From Gossypium raimondii (taxonomy: Eukaryota > Streptophyta > Magnoliopsida > Malvales > Malvaceae), in NCBI RefSeq assembly GCF_025698545.1, contig NC_068569.1, positions 124,001 to 188,000 of the forward strand: a stretch of DNA of 64,000 nt, in the 5' to 3' direction. The notes beneath the pieces were generated by a model that saw only the letters and a list, made by a program, of their open reading frames with translations, was not told the DNA's origin and ran no database searches. A program made the translations under genes and the position numbers. This document shows positions 47,598-59,826 of the stretch, in pieces (the stretch's first letter is position 1; every line of letters starts with the position of its first letter).

Positions 47598-48589
47598 TAA
47601 ATTGAAAAAGGTGCAAAATTTGCTAATTAAAGATATAGTGATTAAATAGCCTAAATAGTAAATAAAGGAGGACTAAAAGGGGAATTGGACCCACATGGGA
47701 TGGCTGAGGCGGCATAAGCATAGAAAAATCAAGAAATTGGTGTGAAATAAGGGTAAAATTGTAAATTTTGCCAAATTTAAGTGAAATAAAAGGGAAATTG
47801 AAATTCTAGACATTTTCATCATCATTTTTCAGTTCTAAAAAAGCCATTGAAGAGGGTTTATGCTGGATTTTCAATATCTGCTTCATGTAATTTTAATTCT
47901 TGCTCTTTCCTTGAAATTTTTATGTTTTGGGACTTTTACAATTAGGTCCAACTAACCATATTATTAGTTTTTGATTTTGTTGAAAGTTTTGGAAGATACC
48001 ATTGATAATTTTATATAATTTTAGTTATTAGATGATGAAATTGAGATGTTGATGGATATTTAAAGGTATTTTATTAAAGGATTTTGGATGAAATCATGAT
48101 TTAGGGATTAAATTGAAAATTTGTTGAATTCATGGAAAAATTCTATAATTTCATGGAATTAATGGGCTGCTATTGATATATATGAAAATATCTAGGCTTG
48201 GGATAAGGACTAAATTGCATGAATTTTATTTTCCGAGCCTAGGGATGAAATTGTCATTAATTAAAAGTATAGAGGCAAAATAGTTTTGCCTAAGATGTGA
48301 CTTGGATTGAATTGAATGTAAATTGTATTAAATTGATGTTAAATTTACTCATATAAATCCAGATAGATCAAAAACAGAGTTAGATCGTGAAAAATAAAAA
48401 GTATCGGATTAGTAGTTTACAAGTCACAAACAATTGTTGAAGTAAGTTCGTGTAACTTAATTGTGTATATTTATATGCTTATATTGAGTGTTGAATATCT
48501 AAATTGTTTAAATTTCATATATGTGTATGTAATTGATCTTGTAACTGAAAATCCCTGATAAATAAATAAATCACGTTTGGATAATGAGA

Positions 48590-49090
48590 TTCGATGGATA
48601 TAGGGTTCTGTTTCCCGAAATGGTAGTGTTCCTGCATATGTTGCGGGCATACCGTAGCTCGAAAGAGCGCCCCGTTACAAGCCCTCTCAAGCTTTCCGTT
48701 ATAGTGTTCTTGCAAATTTCCCGTTAAATGCTCTTCGGAGCATCCCGATCGGTTGTGACCCTACATGTGTTGTGGGCACACCGCAACTATTATGAGCGTC
48801 CCGTTATATGGCTCTCCGTGAGCTTCCCGATTAAAGGCTCTTTGTGAGCTTTCCGTTAGTGCTCGCTTGAACTTCCCGTTATATGGCTATCTGATGCTTC
48901 CCATTAATTGCTCTTCAAAGCTACCCGTTAATTGCTCTTTGAAGCTACCCGTTATAGGCTCTTTGTGAGCTTCCCGTTATATTGCCCGGATAAGCTTCCC
49001 GTTAGAAGGCTCAATGAGCTTCCTGTTATAGTGCTTGAGAGAGAGCTTTTTGTTTAAGTGCTCATAAAAGCACTCCCGGATATGAATTGA
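48590..49090. repeat. CCCGTTA minisatellite within the solo LTR
   Basis: Imperfect units of roughly 25-35 bp, each with a CCCGTTA or CCCGATTA core and a GCTCT..GAGCTTC phrase, repeated more than a dozen times. It is part of the LTR fossil. Confidence 0.8.
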
Positions 49091-49937
49091 CAGATTTATA
49101 GTATTGTACACTTCAGGTGTACTACCCAAGTATCCATCGAGATTTCAAATGATTCAACGGGTGAAATTCTGACATGAGAACATGTGAAATCAAAATGAAA
49201 CTATTATTTGTATATGCATGAAATACTTGGAAACTCGATTCCTAATGAGCTCATCCTTATTTTTGTTATTCACATAAAATGCATGACTAACATGTTTGTT
49301 GAGGTTATATGTGTTAGGCTAATTGCCAAATTGCTTTGGATTTATTATGCATGTTTATTATATAAGTAAACGAATAGTAAGTTAATTTTCCGTTATACGA
49401 ACTTACTAAGCATTAAGTGCTTACTCTGTCTTATTTCCTCTATTTTATAGTACTCGGAGGCTCGTAAAGGTTGGAAGCTGGTCGGAGCTACACCACACTA
49501 TCCCCCGGACTTTTCGATATATATATAAATAGTAAACTAATTTTGGTAATAATGGTATGTATAGGTTAAATGTTACCATTGATAGCAATTTAATGTTGGT
49601 TGAAATTAGTCATTGGAATGGCTATTAAATGATATGTTTTGATATGTAAATAGTCTTAATATGCTTGATGAGTATGTTTAAAGGGTTGAATGAGGAAAAT
49701 CATATAAGTATATTAGATAATAGTTTATGATAGTGTATTTGGTAAAACATGTTTATAAGTATTAGGCTATCTTGGTAAGTTGGACGTTTGATCATAGGTA
49801 TTAATATGTCATGCATAAGACTTGAATTTGGCTAGGTTTAAATATCTTGAATTGGCTCTTGAATGTGTTTAAATGTTTATATAGGTGGAAGGTGAAATTG
49901 GGTGAAGAAAAAGGCTTGGAAATGACCTTATTTTGTC

Positions 49938-50235
49938 CACACGGAAAAAGACATGGGCGTGTGTCTCAGTCGTGTGTGACACACAGCCTAGCACATGGGC
50001 GTGTGTTTTGGCTGTGTTTCCCCTGCATCTTAAAATTTTAAAACAGAATGCTCAAAATTGATTACACGGCCTGGCACACGGGCGTGTGGCTTGGTCGTGT
50101 GACCTCTGCACTTAAATGTATTGCAAGTCAGAGAGTTACAAGGGCTGGAGACATGGCCGTGTGCCCTACTTCAAATACCACTCCGCCTAAAACACGGGTG
50201 TGTCACTTGGCCGTGTGAGCCACACGGCCTTGTGT
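49938..50235. repeat. CGTGTG palindromic blocks within the solo LTR
   Basis: Repeated CACGGGCGTGTG, GGCCGTGTG and complementary CACACGGCC phrases, allowing many short hairpins. The motif is typical of LTRs in cotton and relatives as I remember them. Confidence 0.75.
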
Positions 50236-50912
50236 CCCCTACACCTTGAAAAATTTTAAAATTTCGTGAAAAATTCTTTGAGTTTCTAATTTAGTCCCGG
50301 CTTGTTTCTAATGTATGTTTTGGGTCTCGATGGCTCATATAATGGACGATATGATAAATTTATAACTAATTTCTGATATGAATGTGAAGTAATATGAAAT
50401 ATTTGAGTCTGATCGGTAAACCTTGGTAATGCTCCTAAACCCTGTTCCGGTGATGGATACGGGTTAGGGGTGTTACAGTTTTCATTTTGATCACTCAAAA
50501 TGAAATCCTTGCAATTTTATCACTCAACTTTAGTATGCGTTTATTTTAGTCACCCAACTTCTACGTCACTTTAATGTTGGTCACTCAAAAATAATATTTT
50601 TAAGTATTGATTGGGGTAAAAAAAATTAAAGATTAAAGTGAAAAGGTGGTAGTAACTAAAATAATATGCAAGGGTTAATTTTTTAAAATTACGATTAAAT
50701 CAATATAATATAAAAAAGTTGAGGGATAAATTTTTTATTGTACCAATTTTTTAACTGTCATGTTACTCTCCAATGAGAGATTTTACGACACTTATCGAAA
50801 ATGGATAAAAAAAGCAATCTTGATTAGTTGGGTGACCAAATTAAAAAAAAAATAGTTGGATGACCAAAAAGCAAAAAGGGCAATAATTGGTGACCTGCGG
50901 TGTAGTTTATCC

Positions 50913-51874
50913 TAAATTTTAATCAAATAATTTTTTTAAAATAAATTTTTATACATTATTAGAGGTGAGGATAAGGGTAACACGATTTGAATCGGTGCTA
51001 AACTAATGTCTTACAAAAATCTTAATCACCACAATATTTAAGTAAAAACTTTATCACATAATTTTTAAATGTATCATTGAAGTTAGATAATATTTAGATG
51101 GATTAATTATTGGTTTTTAAATTTAACTTAGATAAATAATTTTCTAGTTATCTTAAATTAGAAGGTACGTTAAACAACACAAATGTTAAAATAAATATTA
51201 TATTATATTTTTATTGTTGAATTTTGAAATTTAAATGGTATTTTGAAAGAGAAATAATTTTTTATAGAAAATTTAATTTACAGTAATTTTATTTTGATTA
51301 CTCTTCATAAATACTTTGGATGAATTGAAAAATGTAGGAGAAAATGAGTAATTTGATATCCAGCACAATGATGAAAGAGCTAGCATGATTAATCCCAATT
51401 AAAAGACAGACTAACGAACAAGTGTTGGTGTTTTATTTGAGATTCCGAAGATGGAAAATAAAATAAAATTACTAAATTGAAAATATATGCGTTTTCATGC
51501 AGTAATACTGTCTACGGTAGACTGGACAGGACATCAACTCTGTTTTTGTGGGTATGCAAAAAATACGCCACCTTGAAACTATGTTTATACGACCAAACTA
51601 GAACCCAACAATTTAAGTCCTGTATATTAATATTAATTTTGAAGTAAGGATTTTAAACTGCAAAGCCAAGCATTTTGATACGGTGGGAGTGAGAAATTTA
51701 TGAAAAATCTAGCAAGATAATGCCTGGTTTTGAGTCTCAAGATTTGGGTTCCAACATGTGTATATATACAATACATTTAGAGTCAAAAGAATGCATGAAG
51801 CTGATGTTACACAAACATTTAAAAAGAAAATGTAAATCTTCGGAAGAATCCCAGAGCCAAACAAGGAAATTCCT
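50913..51874. other. AT-rich intergenic DNA, BPP-like 3' flank at the right
   Basis: No gene or transposon end recognised. The last few hundred bases should hold the 3' UTR of the minus-strand gene that follows. Confidence 0.4.
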
Positions 51875-53343
51875 TCAGCCTTGTTCTCTGCGTCTGTGAA
51901 AAACGCCAAGCTGGGTGGAGTCGCGTTTAATCTCCTGTAAATGCATGCCAATAACAAACAAACAAAATTAATACAAGGTCACAAATTATAGTTGTGTTCC
52001 AAAGGCAGGTGGCCTTCTTTGTGTTAAAGAGTACCCATGGATTGAAGATGAAATTCGGTTAGGTTGGAATTATATTAAATAGAAGCAATATGGTATTGTA
52101 TAAGAAATTTACCAAATGCTTGGTAGCGGAGCCTCGTAACTTTTGTTTTGTATCCCTTTGGCTTTTATCATTAATGCTTGAGATGGATTTCCTAGCATTC
52201 ATCACTTTCTCTACCATCTTGCTCCCCAAGAATGGTTGTGTGGGTTTGGTGGCTTCTTGTTGTCTCCGGCCTCTAGCCCTAGGTGAACACGACTGCCTTG
52301 GTGTCGAAGCGTTTTGGTGAAGCACTGCCCGCCCTCGGCTAGCGGAAGAAGAACGATTAGGAGGCGTGGGATATTGGATTGGTATGGTTGATCTTGCCAA
52401 TGGCGACACACCTCTACTCCTAGGCTTTGTGGTCTGAGTTGTTGCTAGCTTTTGGGACAGATTTGAAGTGAGAAAGTCCATGTGCATGTCGGCAGTACCT
52501 ACATTTGTTCGTTTACTTTTCAGAGGATCATAGTTGGCTACTTTGGTGCTGTTGTTTACCACTGGCCTATGACTAGGAGTTATGGATCTTGAAGGGATTT
52601 TTGGCTTGGGATTTGGAGATTTCGCCCTTCCATTTATGCTTCTTTTGGACTCTTTATGGCCTGCAAACTGATTTTAATAAAATATATTCGATTATACAGT
52701 AATTTGAGATTTAAAGTGACACTGACAAGAGGTAGAGCTGAAAGAAACAAACAAGCAAACGTACCCTTGAAGGAGGTGGGTGAATGATAGGTAACTCCCG
52801 TTGGACGACAGGTTGCGCGGCATTTGCTTCCATTTCAAGCGACGGAAAGAGAGGGGTTGCGGGTGGTGTTTTTAACCTATCCAAAACGGAGAACCGATAA
52901 TTAATTAAAACTACACCACGTAATACACGTGATTTGAATGGAATTTAAGGAACATAATTTCTTTGACAGGAAGGAAGTTAAAGATGAAAATAGTTAAAAA
53001 ACAAACCAATCATAATCATTTTTGATGGTATCAGGGAAAAACTGGTATCCGCATCCTTTCTTCCCGGATGCTATTCTGTAGAGTGCAAAATTTCCTGCAG
53101 CAGAACAGACTAGTATGTGGTATTGCTATATATATATTTGTCGACAAAACACGATAATATTATTATGTACAGTACTAGGTAGGTACCTGCTGACCCATTT
53201 GGTTCAAACTCATCGGAAACAGGCTGAAGGAGGGTGGCAATTCTATCCTTTTCACGTTTATGCAATTCCCGGAATAGAACAAGATCTTCATCTCTCTCTA
53301 ACATACGCCCATTCCCACTCACTGCGTTCCTCCCCCCTTTCAT
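51875..53343 (-). CDS. BASIC PROLINE-RICH PROTEIN (BPP)-like, putative microtubule-associated
   Basis: Basic, Ser/Pro-rich protein resembling the plant BPP family, whose characterised members bind microtubules. Minus-strand exons: 53343-53187, 53094-53007, 52876-52765, 52667-52113, 51934-51875; 323 residues. The conserved N-terminal block is clear: RDEDLVLFRELHKREKDRIA, PVSDEFEPNG, FALYRIASGKKGCGYQFF, IKNDYDWLKTPPATPLFPSL, EMEANAAQPVVQRELPI. A basic low-complexity region follows (KSPNPKPKIPSRSITP, TTKPRSRGVSPLARST, SSSASRGRAVL, RQSCSPRARGRRQQE). Exon 4 uses the acceptor giving RFAGHKESKRS, since the alternative six bases on hits stops. The last exon (EIKRDSTQLGVFHRRREQG) is supported only by splice sites and frame. 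Family resemblance is from memory; function inferred. Confidence 0.82.
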
Positions 53344-53976
53344 CCCTACCCGTGTAATCTAATCAAACACCTACAAGTTAAGAAGGAATCCCCCCACCCC
53401 CTCCTCACCAAAACACATATATATTATGAACTGCTTGCCATATGCTAGGCCGGCCGGCTGCGTTGAAGAGGCACTTTTAATATATGTGCCAAACATGTCA
53501 TCTGCGCATCAAACAAACATATATAGTATCGAGATTCTTAGAGACCTTACAATTGGCGCTTCATTTACAGTTTGACACGCGTGCACATACATATGTCCGA
53601 ATTTGGGAAAATTGATAAAGCTAAATATACGAAGGCCGGCCACCCAAACTGACTTGTTTGCCTTGTTTACTTTCTTCTTCTGTATATAAAAAATGAACCA
53701 ATGAATGATTAAAATGTTTGAAGGCGACTTCATACATGTGTAGTTTTACGTTTAGTTCCTCTTACATCTGATACAAAATACAATGTCATAATAATAATGA
53801 TAATAATTTTTAAATACATATTTCCCGTCAAACATGCTCTAGATTCCGTTCCTCCTTGCAAAACGAAAGCTACCATCCAACCTTTCTGACTTCTGTTTAG
53901 CGTTCTAGAGCCAAAAAAATTACACAAAAAAGGGAACAAAACATAGAGAAAAAGAAACAATTTCATCCACCGAGTC
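53344..53976. other. Spacer between MBD gene 3' end and BPP-like promoter
   Basis: Short head-to-tail spacer on the minus strand. It must hold the MBD 3' UTR and the BPP-like promoter and leader. Two GGCCGGCC-type sites near 53448 and 53634 are the only notable features. Confidence 0.4.
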
Positions 53977-56504
53977 TCAGTCGCCATAATTGGTATTTCT
54001 TAACTCACTGCCCATTTCTACCTTGCTACCATGCTTATTAGGCACTTGATTACTTGGGTACATATGTTCTGATGGGGTTCTCCTTGCATGCTTTGCTGGC
54101 CGATATGGTGAATCAGAAACTGATGCCTCAACACTAGGAGGTGGAAGTGCTAGCCGCCCCTGCTGCACCTCTGTGTCTTCGGGACCAGCCCAAGCTAGCG
54201 GATTCACTGTATATATAACAAACACAAGTAAGATTTCTATTAGCCACCCATATTTGCTGCAGCATGCAGAAAAAGATTCCACCTGCTAATATCCGTCTGG
54301 ACTTATTGTAAGTGGCACAATCTCAACAACTTAAACCAATGAATGTCTTACAAACAAATAAAAGGAATGAGGACTATCTCCTTGTCAATATTTCCATTTC
54401 AAAGTTACCACGATAATATCATTTTTTTTATGGAAAAAAGGGTTAAACGAATAATAGAGTCCAAGACATATAAGGAAACAAAGATCCCAAAACAAAAGTG
54501 ATGATCCAGTCTATGTAGGCAAATGCTCAAGGGATTGAAGTTTCAAAGCTATGCTTTCTCCTCTAAATGGGTTGCAAACAGCTACATCTTAACATCGGCA
54601 GCATTTTGTTCTCAGACAAACACAAGCAAGGGAAATAGAGATAGGAGAAATTTAGAGAAAAACTAGAGATAGACGGATGCAATCAGGGAGAAGCAGACAA
54701 TATCTGGGGAGAAAACCAGAAAAAGATGGCATCTCAAATATCATCATCCCTAACCTAATCAAAACCTAGAACTCAAATACTTTGGAATCAAAATAATAAT
54801 AAAAAACATAAAATAACCTAAAAATAGCATAAATATATGGAAATTACAATCAAACAAAGTCTCTGATAACTCAAATCTCTCAAGTAGCATATTCCACATC
54901 CTCCATCCATTACATGACTAAAACAGTCATTTGACAAAATGATCCTTTTTTCGGTGCATAAAAAATGCAATATCAGTGCCTTCATCATACCTTCATTATC
55001 ATGTGAGGCTGTCTGACGGGCAGGGCGCTTTCTCACATAGTCTTCCTGTAAAGGCTTGGGAATCTGAAATGAAAATCGAGACAAGTTTACCCCTTCTGTT
55101 GCATACTCAGGATGCTCAATCAAGTACCTGCAAAGTCAGAAACACTGTGAATAGAAGTATCAACAGAAATTTCAGGGACTGGGAGAGGTATGAATGGTAT
55201 GTGACTGCCAACTACTTATCCAGTAGTCAATTATAACCAAGAAAAGAAAAGGTAAATAAAAATAAAATAAAAGCTTAAGTAAACATTATGTACTTTTGCA
55301 CCTCCACCATTGACCGCAGTCTCTTTCCTGTTGGTGCTTGATAGTAGCTGAAACACACAGAAAATGCAAATTAAAACTGCACCATTTAACACCAAGTTTG
55401 GCTTCACTGCTTACTATTGGAAAAAGAAAATGTATTGATCATCTCACAAGTCATGACGAGATTAACAATTAGGTTACGGATGCCAAGTCTTGAACATCAG
55501 CATAACTCTTAGCTCCCAATTGAAGAAACAAACAGTAAAATAAAAAGAAGCAATGCTGTGGCTTAAGATCAAATAAGAATTGAAGCAGATTTAAGGCTAC
55601 TTATGATAATGTAAAAAACCTAAGTCTGCAAATATTAATCAGTTCAAATAAAGCCCATAATAGTCTACGAATGCTCCAAGGAGGCCAAGGACAAGCAATA
55701 TCTAAATGTATGATTACAAACGAAGTGGGAAAAGACTATTAAAGAATGCAAGGGGAATATTCCACACACTTGCACATAGATAGCAAAGATACTAAAACAT
55801 CAAAAAATAGAATAATACAACAGGAGAAAAAGAATAGATATTAAAGAAATAATATTAAAAGATAAATGGTTAAGGATTGCCTCAGTAGAGAAGTAAACCT
55901 ACATGTCTGCAAATTTGGTACTTCCTTCACCTCTTATTCGTAGAAGCCTTTGCCAGCCTGGAGGAGGCTGAGCAATGTTTGGTTTGTCAATTGCCCAAAG
56001 GCGGCTGCCATCTTGAGAGATATCCGTTGGATCATCACATGAGATATCAGGCCTCCATTCACGAGCTGTTTCACAAACAAAAGGATTTTCTAGAATATGT
56101 TCTCTTATTTCTTCATACTTTTCCTTTGTTGGTATAAGCCTCCATTTAAAACAATTGGCACACTGGACAGTGAAAGCCCCAACTGATGGCAATAGTTTTG
56201 ATGAAGAAAATCTTGGACCTACAGGAGGTCGGCACTGAATGGGTCCAGGAGGCGTACAACCAACAGTACTACTAACAGCAGGATCATAAAGCACCAACTG
56301 TTTAGAAGTATTCCCATTATAAAGGTCGTCTTCATTTTGTGTCACCTGAGAGTCATCATCTGAAGAGGATGATGAAGCAGAAGAAGCAGCAGCATTTACA
56401 GCATCTTGGAAAGTACTATCCACGTGACTTGTAAAACTTGACCCAGCCAAGTCAGTTGCTTCCCTTTTCAACATAACAAAAGCTTTTTCAGGAGGTGACT
56501 GCAT
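53977..56504 (-). CDS. MBD2: CW zinc-finger and methyl-CpG-binding domain protein (MBD2-like)
   Basis: Nuclear chromatin protein of the plant MBD class that couples a CW-type zinc finger to an MBD. Minus-strand exons 56504-55903, 55347-55294, 55127-54991, 54206-53977; 340 residues. A Ser/Asp-rich N-terminal region (SSASSSSSDDDSQVTQNEDD) precedes the CW domain: VQCANCFKWRLIPTKEKYEE, then ENPFVCETAREWRPDISCDD, giving the four Cys and the Trp. The MBD follows directly: PPPGWQRLLRIRGEGSTKFA, DIYYQAPTGKRLRSMVEVQK, YLIEHPEYATEGVNLSRFSF. The tail is basic (YRPAKHARRTPSEH). Start: the ATG giving MQSPPEKAFVML, 20 bp into the exon after the acceptor CTGTAATAG; an upstream ATG lies in the intron. Relatives generally lack strong methyl-CpG binding; whether this one binds is unknown. 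Confidence 0.93.
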
Positions 56505-58400
56505 TTCAATATCTCGACGGCCTATTACAGGAACAGAATACATTACTAAGCTAACCAAATGTCAAAATTATCATTAACCTTTACTTGCATTTGATTTATA
56601 TGAAGCACAAAGTAGGTGTTTCACTGAACCTACTTCTCTTACAAGCTTGTGCATTTACAAAAGGAAAATGTATAGGAAATGGCATGGATCTTGGTGTGTG
56701 GACAGCACATACATTGCATTGATTCCCAACACAACCAGAGGAACTCCATAAGCAAAAGTAAACAGAATTTTCAGGATACCAAAACCTGATATCACAATGT
56801 TCTTTGTTATTGCTTTAACTCTTTTGATCTAGAGCAATGCGCACGCTAACTTATTGCTGCATCTAGCTTATGATTAAACCAAAAACTTGTAAAGAGTATA
56901 TTGAATTGTATGGTAACAAAATACTTTTGGTTAATGCTGAGACTGACCACAATAGCACAAATAAATGACTTTCCAGTAAACAAAAGTCTTAATTTTACTT
57001 CTTTTTTAACACTTGAAAGATAACTTTAGAGAGAGGGTAAATTAAGATTTTATTTTCTTTTCAAAAACAATATGGGAATAAATCAACTATGTCAAGACCT
57101 TTGAGTTCACTTGCTCTTCTTAAATTATGTTTGCAGCCTAAATAGGAGTGACTAAATTAATAGCAACAAGAAACAAAGCTTTTTACTTAACTATATATTA
57201 TCAAAGAAATGGATAATATTGTTGTGCCATGCTTTATCAAGATTATCACATGATCAGAAAGGTTCTATTTTATAGCTTCCATGTCCTCTTTGGTCTTTCA
57301 CTCCCTCTCTTAAAATGGGTGTTTTCCATTAAATCATGCCTATCTAGAAACATATGAATTTCTTTCAAATATTATTATTACTGGCTTTAAATTCCATAAA
57401 TGAAAAAATAATTCATGCACCATTGGTAAGAATGAACGCTAGTATGCAATTCAAAAACCTCCTTAACATAACAATAATTATATCTTGAAAGAAAATAGGT
57501 TAATTATGGAATATATATTCACATTTCAGTCTTATTGACATCTTAAACATTGACTGACCTTGTGAAAGCAAAAGCAGATGATCTATCAGTTGAGGCAAGT
57601 TATATGAGGTTTTGATAGCCAAGTAGACGCAACCGAGCTATTCTACCATTGGCGTAGTTTTCCCATTGTAATATTGCTCAATTAAAGAGACCTACTACAT
57701 TATTTGAAGAAACAAGCAATTAGAAATTAAAATCCAAGACAAATATATGCACAAGGTATTAAAAACAGATTAACGATACTCTATGAAACGAATCGAGCTG
57801 GCAAATCAGGAACAAAAAAGTCAAAAAATAAAATAAATCCAATAATTCATGAGGTTATCATTTTAAAAAAAAAAAAAGATCAGATTAGCGAGGAACCACT
57901 TCTTGAAAATTTCAACACATATTTTATTATTAGTATCAAGATGCAAGATCTAAAACAGCGTTGGAAACAACAAATTTCAACAACAGAAATCAAAACCTAA
58001 ACTAAAAATACCAAACCTTGAAATTACTAAAAAAAAAAGGCTGAGTTCAGACGGCATTCCTCCAAGAACAAAGGGAAAAATAAAGGGAAAAAATGCATCG
58101 TACTTGTCTCGTTTTCATGAAAACAGCAAAGAATAGTTTACTTGATGCATGACGATAAAACAAATAGCAGAATCCGATCGGATGAGTAAAAAGACGATCT
58201 ATCCAGAAAGACGTCAACAGTTTAAGGGATAAATTAAGAGGTTTGGATTAGACAAAGAAGATCTTACGACCAAAGGAGGTGAGATGAACGATGAAGGAAG
58301 GAGGGATCTAAGAGAACAAGCAAATCAAAGCCGTTGATGAGGAGTAATCGTACGGCCACAATAAGTTTTCCTTTTTCTGTTTCGCAGTGATCTCTCTTCT
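56505..58400 (-). other. 5' UTR and leader intron of the MBD gene
   Basis: The coding exon extends to about 56523, where the acceptor CTGTAATAG precedes it. The matching donor is probably TTTGGTC|GTAAGATC at 58267, leaving a leader exon of about 130 bp upstream (58268 to about 58400), where GAAAGAAGAGAGATC and GAGGAGAAAGAAG-type tracts occur. The intron of about 1.7 kb is AT-rich and has no other gene. Leader structure is inferred from splice consensus only. Confidence 0.5.
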
Positions 58401-58514
58401 TTCTCCTCGGAAACAGAAAGCACGAAGCCCAAATAAAACAAATGGCAGGAAAGAATAGTGAAAATTAGAAATTATAATTTATTAACAGTAAAACTCTATA
58501 TTGTAATTTTAAAA

Positions 58515-59817
58515 GGAAAAACTACAAAAATAGTCACTTTTGTTTGACTCAGGTTACATTTTAGTAACTTATGTTTGAAATGTTACGTTTTAGTCACTTA
58601 TGTTATTATTTTGTTACGAAGTGATCACTCTTCCGTTAAGTTTCGTTATCTCCCTAACGGTAATCCTACGTGGCAATCTAACTAGATTTTAACTGCCAAC
58701 TTGGATGGGATGAGAATAGATTTTTAATTAAATAAATTTAATTAATTAAAAAATTAAAACCTTAAGTCTTAGTTAAAAAACCGTTGATCTCCCCCACTTG
58801 GGTTTTTGCATCTTTAATTTCTTGATTAATTGGTGAGTTCTTTTCATTCTTCAATCACTTAATGCATCGTTTTGTTTCTTTAATGTTTAATGTTTTATTG
58901 AATTCGTTGTTAAAGATTGTTTCTTTAGTCTATTTTTTGAATGAGAGATACATGGATTTTAAGTTTTGAATTCACTGTTAAAGTGTCTCAAAAGCTTGAA
59001 TTCCCAGTTATTTTTTTTAACTTTACTGGGGTTAACAAATTTTTTTAAATCTTGAACTTTTTTTTTGCCATTGATATAGAGTGTTGGAATTCACTGTTTA
59101 AAGGTTCCCCGTTATTAAAGCATGAATTAACTGTTAAAGCGTCTCAAAAGCTATGAACTCTTTTTTTTTGCAATTGATGTAGGGTGTTGGAGATTCATAC
59201 TAATTTACATGTGATTTAAGTTTTTAGAAAAATGGGTAATTTTTTAGTGTCAGAATGGATCCCTCAAAGCAAGAAACAAACAAAAAAAAAAGCTTTTAAA
59301 CTGATGGCTAGGAAGGAAACCCAAGAATTCCAATTTGTTGTTTACAATACCATGACTCAAATGAAAAGAGGTTTTCAAGCCCAAAACCCCGAAAAGTTCA
59401 CATGTATGTCTCATGTGTCACCGCCTATGATTTCACCACCTTGGCCATGCTCGTGCTGCCGTTTCTTTTGATGTCCTTTACAGGTGCATAATTTGTCTTA
59501 GAGAAACCCCTCAAAGAAAACTAGAAAAAGGGGGAGATGAACGGTTTTTTAACTAAGATTTAGAGTTTAAAATTTTTAATTAATTAAATTTATTTAATTA
59601 AAAATCTATTCTCATCCCATTAGGAAATTTAAGTTGGCACTTAAAATCTAGTTAGACTGCCACGTAGGATTACCGTTAGGGAGATAACGGAACTTAACGG
59701 AAGAGTGATCACTTCGTAACAAAATAATAACATAAGTGACTAAAACATAATATTTCAAACATAAGTGACTAAAATGTAACCTGAGATAAACAAAAATGAC
59801 TATTTTGTAGTTTACCT
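58515..59817. mobile_element. Mutator-like DNA element with ~280-bp TIRs and 9-bp TSD
   Basis: Left end GGAAAAACTACAAAAATAGT; right end, in reverse, AGGTAAACTACAAAATAGTC. The arms match closely for about 280 bp each, 58515-58794 and 59530-59817, with shared phrases TAACGGTAATCCTACGTGGC and TTAGTTAAAAAACCGTT. The duplication ATTTTAAAA flanks it (58506-58514, 59818-59826). The 735-bp interior is different DNA with repeated GAATTCACTGTTAAAG phrases and one short frame. No transposase; non-autonomous. Confidence 0.92.
59232..59471 (+). CDS. Short frame inside the TIR element, unrecognised
   Basis: 79 codons, starting MGNFLVSEWIPQSKKQTKKK and ending SPPWPCSCCRFF. It has a Lys-rich N-terminal half and Pro/Cys-rich end. 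I recognise no family. It lies wholly in the non-repeated interior of the element, so it may be a captured host fragment or chance; composition is more exon-like than the flanks. Confidence 0.25.
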   Translation: MGNFLVSEWIPQSKKQTKKKAFKLMARKETQEFQFVVYNTMTQMKRGFQAQNPEKFTCMSHVSPPMISPPWPCSCCRFF

Positions 59818-59826
59818 ATTTTAAAA

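Larger units (their letters stand above)
46679..50477 (+). mobile_element. Solo LTR, long LTR retrotransposon (Gypsy-like) fossil
   Basis: Begins TGTAGCAGCCCGATTTTCAG and ends GGGTTAGGGGTGTTACA, with the 5-bp duplication GTTTT on both sides (46674-46678 and 50478-50482). There are no internal coding regions, so it is a solo LTR left by recombination, about 3.2 kb once the nested MITE is removed. It includes a CCCGTTA/GAGCTTCC minisatellite (about 48590-49090) and CACGGGCGTGTG palindromic blocks (about 49940-50240). Assignment to Gypsy-like elements is inferred from similarity to long LTRs of Malvaceae. Intact duplication suggests moderate age. Confidence 0.85.
46645..50912. mobile_element. 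Mutator-like MITE, split by a solo LTR
   Basis: Outer ends are GGGTAAACTTGTCACCCAAC at the left and, read in reverse, GGATAAACTACACCGCAGGT at the right, with TGATCACTCAAAATG, TTTAGTCACCCAACTTC and GGTTGGTCACTC-type phrases inside. This is the GGTAAACTACAC..GGTCACTCAA style of short Mutator-like elements. Removing the inserted LTR and one GTTTT copy restores a continuous element of about 460 bp. No coding capacity; an outer target duplication was not resolved. Confidence 0.65.

Noticed and set aside
48590-49090. CRISPR-like spaced repeats
   Set aside because: A minisatellite inside a plant LTR; units vary in length and there are no unique spacers or cas genes.
49938-50235. Possible regulatory island with CACGGGCGTGTG boxes (G-box or abscisic-acid-element-like)
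   Set aside because: The boxes belong to the LTR fossil and recur as family sequence, so no host regulatory role is implied.
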